Part shown: piece by piece, positions 6,133-7,241 of the stretch
Layout of the letters: every line of letters starts with the position of its first letter
Position numbering within the stretch: position 1 is the stretch's first letter
From: Comamonas sp.
Lineage (GTDB): Bacteria > Pseudomonadota > Gammaproteobacteria > Burkholderiales > Burkholderiaceae_C
Assembly (NCBI GenBank): GCA_019236485.1
Contig: JAFAIY010000140.1
Location: forward strand, 1-7,241
Direction of reading: 5' to 3'
DNA length: 7,241 nucleotides
Notes under the pieces: generated by a model
What the model was told of the DNA's origin: nothing
What the model saw: the letters and a program-made list of their open reading frames with translations, nothing else
The model's database searches: none
Translations under genes and position numbers: made by a program

Positions 6133-6190
6133 GGCTTTGATGCATGGCCCGGCACCGCATCCCTATGCGGGCGGCCATCACCATGGCTTG

Positions 6191-6207
6191 AGCAAAAGCA
6201 GTGCCAA
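6191..6207 (-). promoter_or_regulatory. Sigma-54 (RpoN) promoter for the SoxYZ-like/SoxH-like unit
   Basis: Read on the minus strand, 6207 to 6191 is TTGGCACTGCTTTTGCT. It matches TGGCACG-N4-TTGCW at every defined base except the G after TGGCAC, with GG (6205-6204) and GC (6193-6192) exactly ten bases apart. The predicted start near 6180 leaves a leader of about 60 bases before the TTG start at 6119. It lies in non-coding DNA and points toward the SoxYZ-like gene. Transcription from it would need a dedicated ATP-dependent activator, not encoded in the window. Confidence 0.8.
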
Positions 6208-6313
6208 TCTGAGCCGATAGGCGCCAGGTTCGCGAAAACCGCCTGCCTTGCCCTCTGATCGGAGGGAAGAACCCTCAGGCCGCCTGCCGCCGCCCGGCAA
6301 GCCGCTCAGGGCC

Positions 6314-6338
6314 AGACTGCTCCAGCACGCAACAGTCT
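6314..6338. promoter_or_regulatory. Inverted repeat AGACTG-N13-CAGTCT, candidate activator site
   Basis: Perfect six-base arms at 6314-6319 and 6333-6338 enclose 13 bases; the last base overlaps the stop codon of the hydrolase gene. The centre is about 145 bases upstream of the predicted sigma-54 start, a normal distance for an enhancer-binding protein. The CAGTCTC arm is shared with the region upstream of the second sigma-54 promoter. As RNA it could also form a weak stem behind the hydrolase gene, but no T-run follows. Confidence 0.38.
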
Positions 6339-7129
6339 CAATGCAGCTCGGCCAGAAAGGCCTTGATGGCTGCGTTCACGGGCTCGGGATGGGTGAGATT
6401 GGACGCATGTCCGGCGCCGGGCACATCCACCCAGCGCGCATGAGGCAGGGCCTTGAACATGGCGCGTGCACGCTCGGGAGCGATGGCCGCATCCTTGTCG
6501 CCGTGGATCACGAGTGCCGGTACCTTGATTTCGGCCAGGCGCGGGCTGATGTCGTCGCGCAGCGCCAGCGTGGCAAAGCTCTGGCCCAGATTGATGGGCG
6601 TGGCCTGCTTCCATTGGGCCTTCCACTGCGCGGCGCCGCTCCAGCCGCTGCCCAGAATGACCTGCTCCACGGTGGCGGCCATATCGTCCGACAGCCCATG
6701 CTCCATCCAGGCCTTGAGCAGGGCCTCGTGATGCGGCATCTGCTCCGGGTCTTCCAGCATGGCCTGGGTGTCTATCAGCACCAGCGCCCCTACCACCTCG
6801 GGATGGATGAGCGCGCAGCGCAGCGACAGATAGCCGCCTTGCGACATGCCGACCAGCACGGCCTGCTCCACGCCCAGATATTTGAGCAGGGCGGCCAGGT
6901 CGTCGGCCGAGTCGTAATAAGAGAACGGTGCGCAGTGGTCGGGGTCCGCCGTCCGGCCATGGCCTCGCTCATCCCAGCAAATGCAGCGAAAGCGCTCCTG
7001 CAAAGCCTGGACCTGGGATGCAAACATGGTGTGATCCATGAGCAGGCCGTGCGAGAACACGATCGCCGGGCCGCGCCCGCCGCTGTCTTCGTAGTAGAGG
7101 TTCTGGCCGTTGACCGGGGCAAAAGGCAT
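6338..7129 (-). CDS. Alpha/beta hydrolase
   Basis: This 263-aa cytoplasmic protein (no signal peptide) is an alpha/beta-hydrolase-fold enzyme of the large group that includes 3-oxoadipate enol-lactonases, cofactor-free haloperoxidase-like esterases and epoxide-hydrolase relatives. The visible parts are an oxyanion FSHG (25-28), DERGHGRT (53-60), the nucleophile elbow GMSQGG with Ser96, the acid in HGDKDAA (Asp213 best placed) and the catalytic His241 in GAGHASN. The region between about 125 and 185 would be the lid. All three catalytic residues are present, so it should be active, but the substrate cannot be read from sequence. The ATG at 7129 has GGAG seven bases upstream (7137-7140). It is separated from the SoxYZ-like gene by about 220 bases containing that gene's own promoter, so it is probably a separate transcription unit with no demonstrated link to PQQ. 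Confidence 0.9.
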   Translation of the reverse strand: MPFAPVNGQNLYYEDSGGRGPAIVFSHGLLMDHTMFASQVQALQERFRCICWDERGHGRTADPDHCAPFSYYDSADDLAALLKYLGVEQAVLVGMSQGGYLSLRCALIHPEVVGALVLIDTQAMLEDPEQMPHHEALLKAWMEHGLSDDMAATVEQVILGSGWSGAAQWKAQWKQATPINLGQSFATLALRDDISPRLAEIKVPALVIHGDKDAAIAPERARAMFKALPHARWVDVPGAGHASNLTHPEPVNAAIKAFLAELH

Positions 7130-7154
7130 AGAGAGGCTCCTTCACTAGAGGGGA

Positions 7155-7168
7155 GGGACCGCGGTCCC
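7155..7168. repeat. Perfect 14-base palindrome upstream of the hydrolase gene
   Basis: GGGACCGCGGTCCC reads the same on both strands and is centred about 32 bases before the hydrolase ATG. Flanking GGAG (7151-7155 region) and CTCC (7170-7173) could extend the stem with one bulged base. It could be an operator, a leader hairpin, or the stem of a terminator for a gene outside the window. There is no T-run on either side. Confidence 0.4.
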
Positions 7169-7241
7169 GCTCCGCCACATCCTAGGCAGCTCCCATGACA
7201 GCAGCAAGCGGTGTGGCCCTAAAGCCCAATGCATGGCGCAC

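Noticed and set aside
6251..6266. CCCTC-TGATCG-GAGGG dyad as regulatory site or terminator
   Set aside because: Five-base arms in GC-rich DNA with no T-run and no related copy elsewhere; likely chance.
6282..6302. GC-rich hairpin GCCTGCCG-CCGCC-CGGCAAGC as terminator of the hydrolase gene
   Set aside because: The stem is better on the minus strand (one G-U pair), but no T-run follows in that direction, so intrinsic termination is not supported.
6248..7198. Plus-strand frame of 316 codons opposite the hydrolase
   Set aside because: Shadow of the hydrolase gene, which has a complete catalytic triad and ribosome site on the other strand.
7182..7241. C-terminal tail of another minus-strand gene ending at TAG 7182-7184
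   Set aside because: Only 19 open codons are visible before the window ends, too few to tell a real gene tail from chance.

Overview
The window is about two-thirds G+C, densely packed and rich in overlapping start/stop codons. Its proteins look like those of a betaproteobacterium, most likely a Comamonadaceae member (Comamonas/Delftia/Acidovorax type). That placement rests on gene content and protein flavour only; no marker gene is present. The window joins a pyrroloquinoline quinone (PQQ) biosynthesis operon to a set of periplasmic redox and carrier proteins that resemble sulfur-oxidation proteins. No PQQ-dependent dehydrogenase, pqqA or pqqB lies inside the window.

Plus strand, 1-3545: the 3' part of pqqC, then pqqD, pqqE, a small monohaem cytochrome c resembling FccA, and a Tat-exported FAD protein resembling FccB (flavocytochrome c sulfide dehydrogenase). 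All four junctions overlap by 1 to 17 bases, so this is one translationally coupled operon whose promoter is upstream of the window.

Minus strand, 6119 down to 3553: a fused SoxY-SoxZ-like carrier and a SoxH-like metallo-beta-lactamase-fold protein overlap by ATGA. After a 187-base gap come a class I cytochrome c and a small Sel1-repeat protein, also overlapping by ATGA. Each pair is preceded by a strong match to a sigma-54 (RpoN) promoter: TGGCAC-N5-TTGCT at 6191-6206 and TGGCAT-N5-TTGCC at 4219-4234. Both have the exact GG-N10-GC spacing. Dyads built on ACTG/CAGT lie about 80 to 145 bases upstream of the predicted starts and could bind an enhancer-binding activator. The plus and minus operons converge with only 7 bases between stop codons.

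Minus strand, 7129 down to 6338: an alpha/beta hydrolase with an intact Ser-Asp-His triad, preceded by a perfect 14-base palindrome. Its link to the PQQ locus is unclear.

Working model: pqqCDE makes the cofactor for a periplasmic alcohol dehydrogenase encoded nearby. The cytochromes pass electrons on. The SoxYZ-like carrier (one cysteine), the SoxH-like protein and the FccAB-like pair form a thiol/sulfur-linked side system of unknown chemistry. The SoxYZ-like and SoxH-like proteins match what has been named the 'quinoprotein relay system'. The SoxH-like protein has lost several canonical metal ligands, while the FccB-like protein keeps all three functional cysteines of true sulfide dehydrogenase.
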